From the NCBI GenBank assembly GCA_012841675.1, contig DUUG01000178.1, positions 1 to 6,876 on the forward strand: a stretch of DNA of 6,876 nucleotides, in the 5' to 3' direction. Source of the stretch: Clostridiales bacterium. Its GTDB lineage: Bacteria > Bacillota > Clostridia > Oscillospirales > QAMX01. Positions 6,609-6,876 of this stretch are shown in pieces (positions within the stretch are counted from its first letter, which is position 1; each line of letters begins with the position of its first letter). A program made the position numbers and the translations under genes. The notes beneath the pieces are model-generated. The model worked only from the letters and a program-made list of their open reading frames with translations. It searched no databases and had not been told where the DNA came from.

Positions 6609-6876
6609 GTCGCTCCCCGCATGGGGAGCGTGGATTGAAATCAAAATATCCATCCGTCCTTAGTTTCGATGAAGGTCGCTCCCCGCATGGGGAGCGTGGA
6701 TTGAAATAATTCCTCCTATTTTTATTGACGGTAATTAATGAGGTCGCTCCCCGCATGGGGAGCGTGGATTGAAATAATGTCGAGTTTTACAGTATTTGTC
6801 ACTAGAATAGTCGCTCCCCGCATGGGGAGCGTGGATTGAAATAATAATAGTGTTAACATGCTGACCAAAGAAGAAT
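6609..6876 (+). CRISPR. Type I-C CRISPR array, four repeats visible, continuing past the window
   Basis: Four identical 33-nt repeats lie at 6609-6641, 6675-6707, 6743-6775 and 6810-6842. Each starts GTCGCTCCCC and ends GTGGATTGAAAT. Positions 3-10 (CGCTCCCC) and 15-22 (GGGGAGCG) form a perfect 8-bp stem around a GCAT loop. Cleavage at the 3' base of the stem would leave TGGATTGAAAT, 11 nt, the 5' handle length known for Cas5d. Spacers are 33 nt (6642-6674), 35 nt (6708-6742), 34 nt (6776-6809) and at least 34 nt (6843 to the edge). They are AT-rich (about 29-39% GC). Some tools may report a 32-nt repeat, but all four copies share the final T. The leader side is on the left, so the first spacers shown would be the newest ones. 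Confidence 0.98.

Noticed and set aside
6642..6809. Self-targeting of the cas operon by the visible spacers
   Set aside because: Reading the spacers against the window on both strands I saw no matching stretch; I could not check the rest of the genome.
1..6876. A novel defence gene inserted in the locus
   Set aside because: All coding space is taken by recognisable type I-C genes with gaps of 14 nt or less; no extra gene fits before the leader.

Overview
The window holds a type I-C CRISPR-Cas locus, all on the + strand, in the usual order for this subtype: cas3 (its 5' part lies outside the window), cas5c, cas8c with the internally encoded cas11c, cas7c, cas4, cas1, cas2, an AT-rich leader, and the first four repeats of a CRISPR array that runs off the right edge. 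There is no cas6, as expected for I-C, where Cas5c processes the crRNA. The host is probably a moderately GC-rich bacterium, plausibly of the Firmicutes/Clostridia type. That guess rests on strong AGGAGG-type ribosome binding sites, tight gene spacing and the character of the Cas proteins; the sequence does not allow a genus call.

Interference module (1-4739). Cas3 begins at its Walker A motif, so the helicase part is here and the HD nuclease is not. Cas5c, Cas8c and Cas7c are full length. A strong Shine-Dalgarno sequence inside cas8c sits 8 nt before an in-frame ATG and would produce a 123-residue Cas11c small subunit from the 3' end of the gene. Together these encode the Cascade/I-C complex (crRNA maturation and backbone, DNA recognition) and the nuclease-helicase that it recruits.

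Adaptation module (4745-6436). Cas4 looks intact, with its nuclease residues and four cysteines. The most unusual feature follows it. Cas1 stops after 277 residues, about 65 short of the usual I-C length, and within a few bases the sequence becomes the last ~69 residues of Cas2 in another frame. A single deletion of roughly 0.3 kb appears to have removed the 3' end of cas1 and the 5' end of cas2. If real, this locus can probably still interfere but not acquire new spacers unaided.

Leader and array (6437-6876). The leader carries a 7-bp inverted repeat, a 9-nt direct repeat and a strongly AT-rich end. The repeat is 33 nt, with a perfect 8-bp stem, a 4-nt loop and an 11-nt 3' part that matches the expected Cas5c-generated 5' handle. 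Four identical copies are visible, with three complete spacers of 33-35 nt and a fourth reaching the window edge. I found no evidence of a new type of system. The points of interest are the cas1-cas2 deletion, the internal cas11c start and the leader structure.
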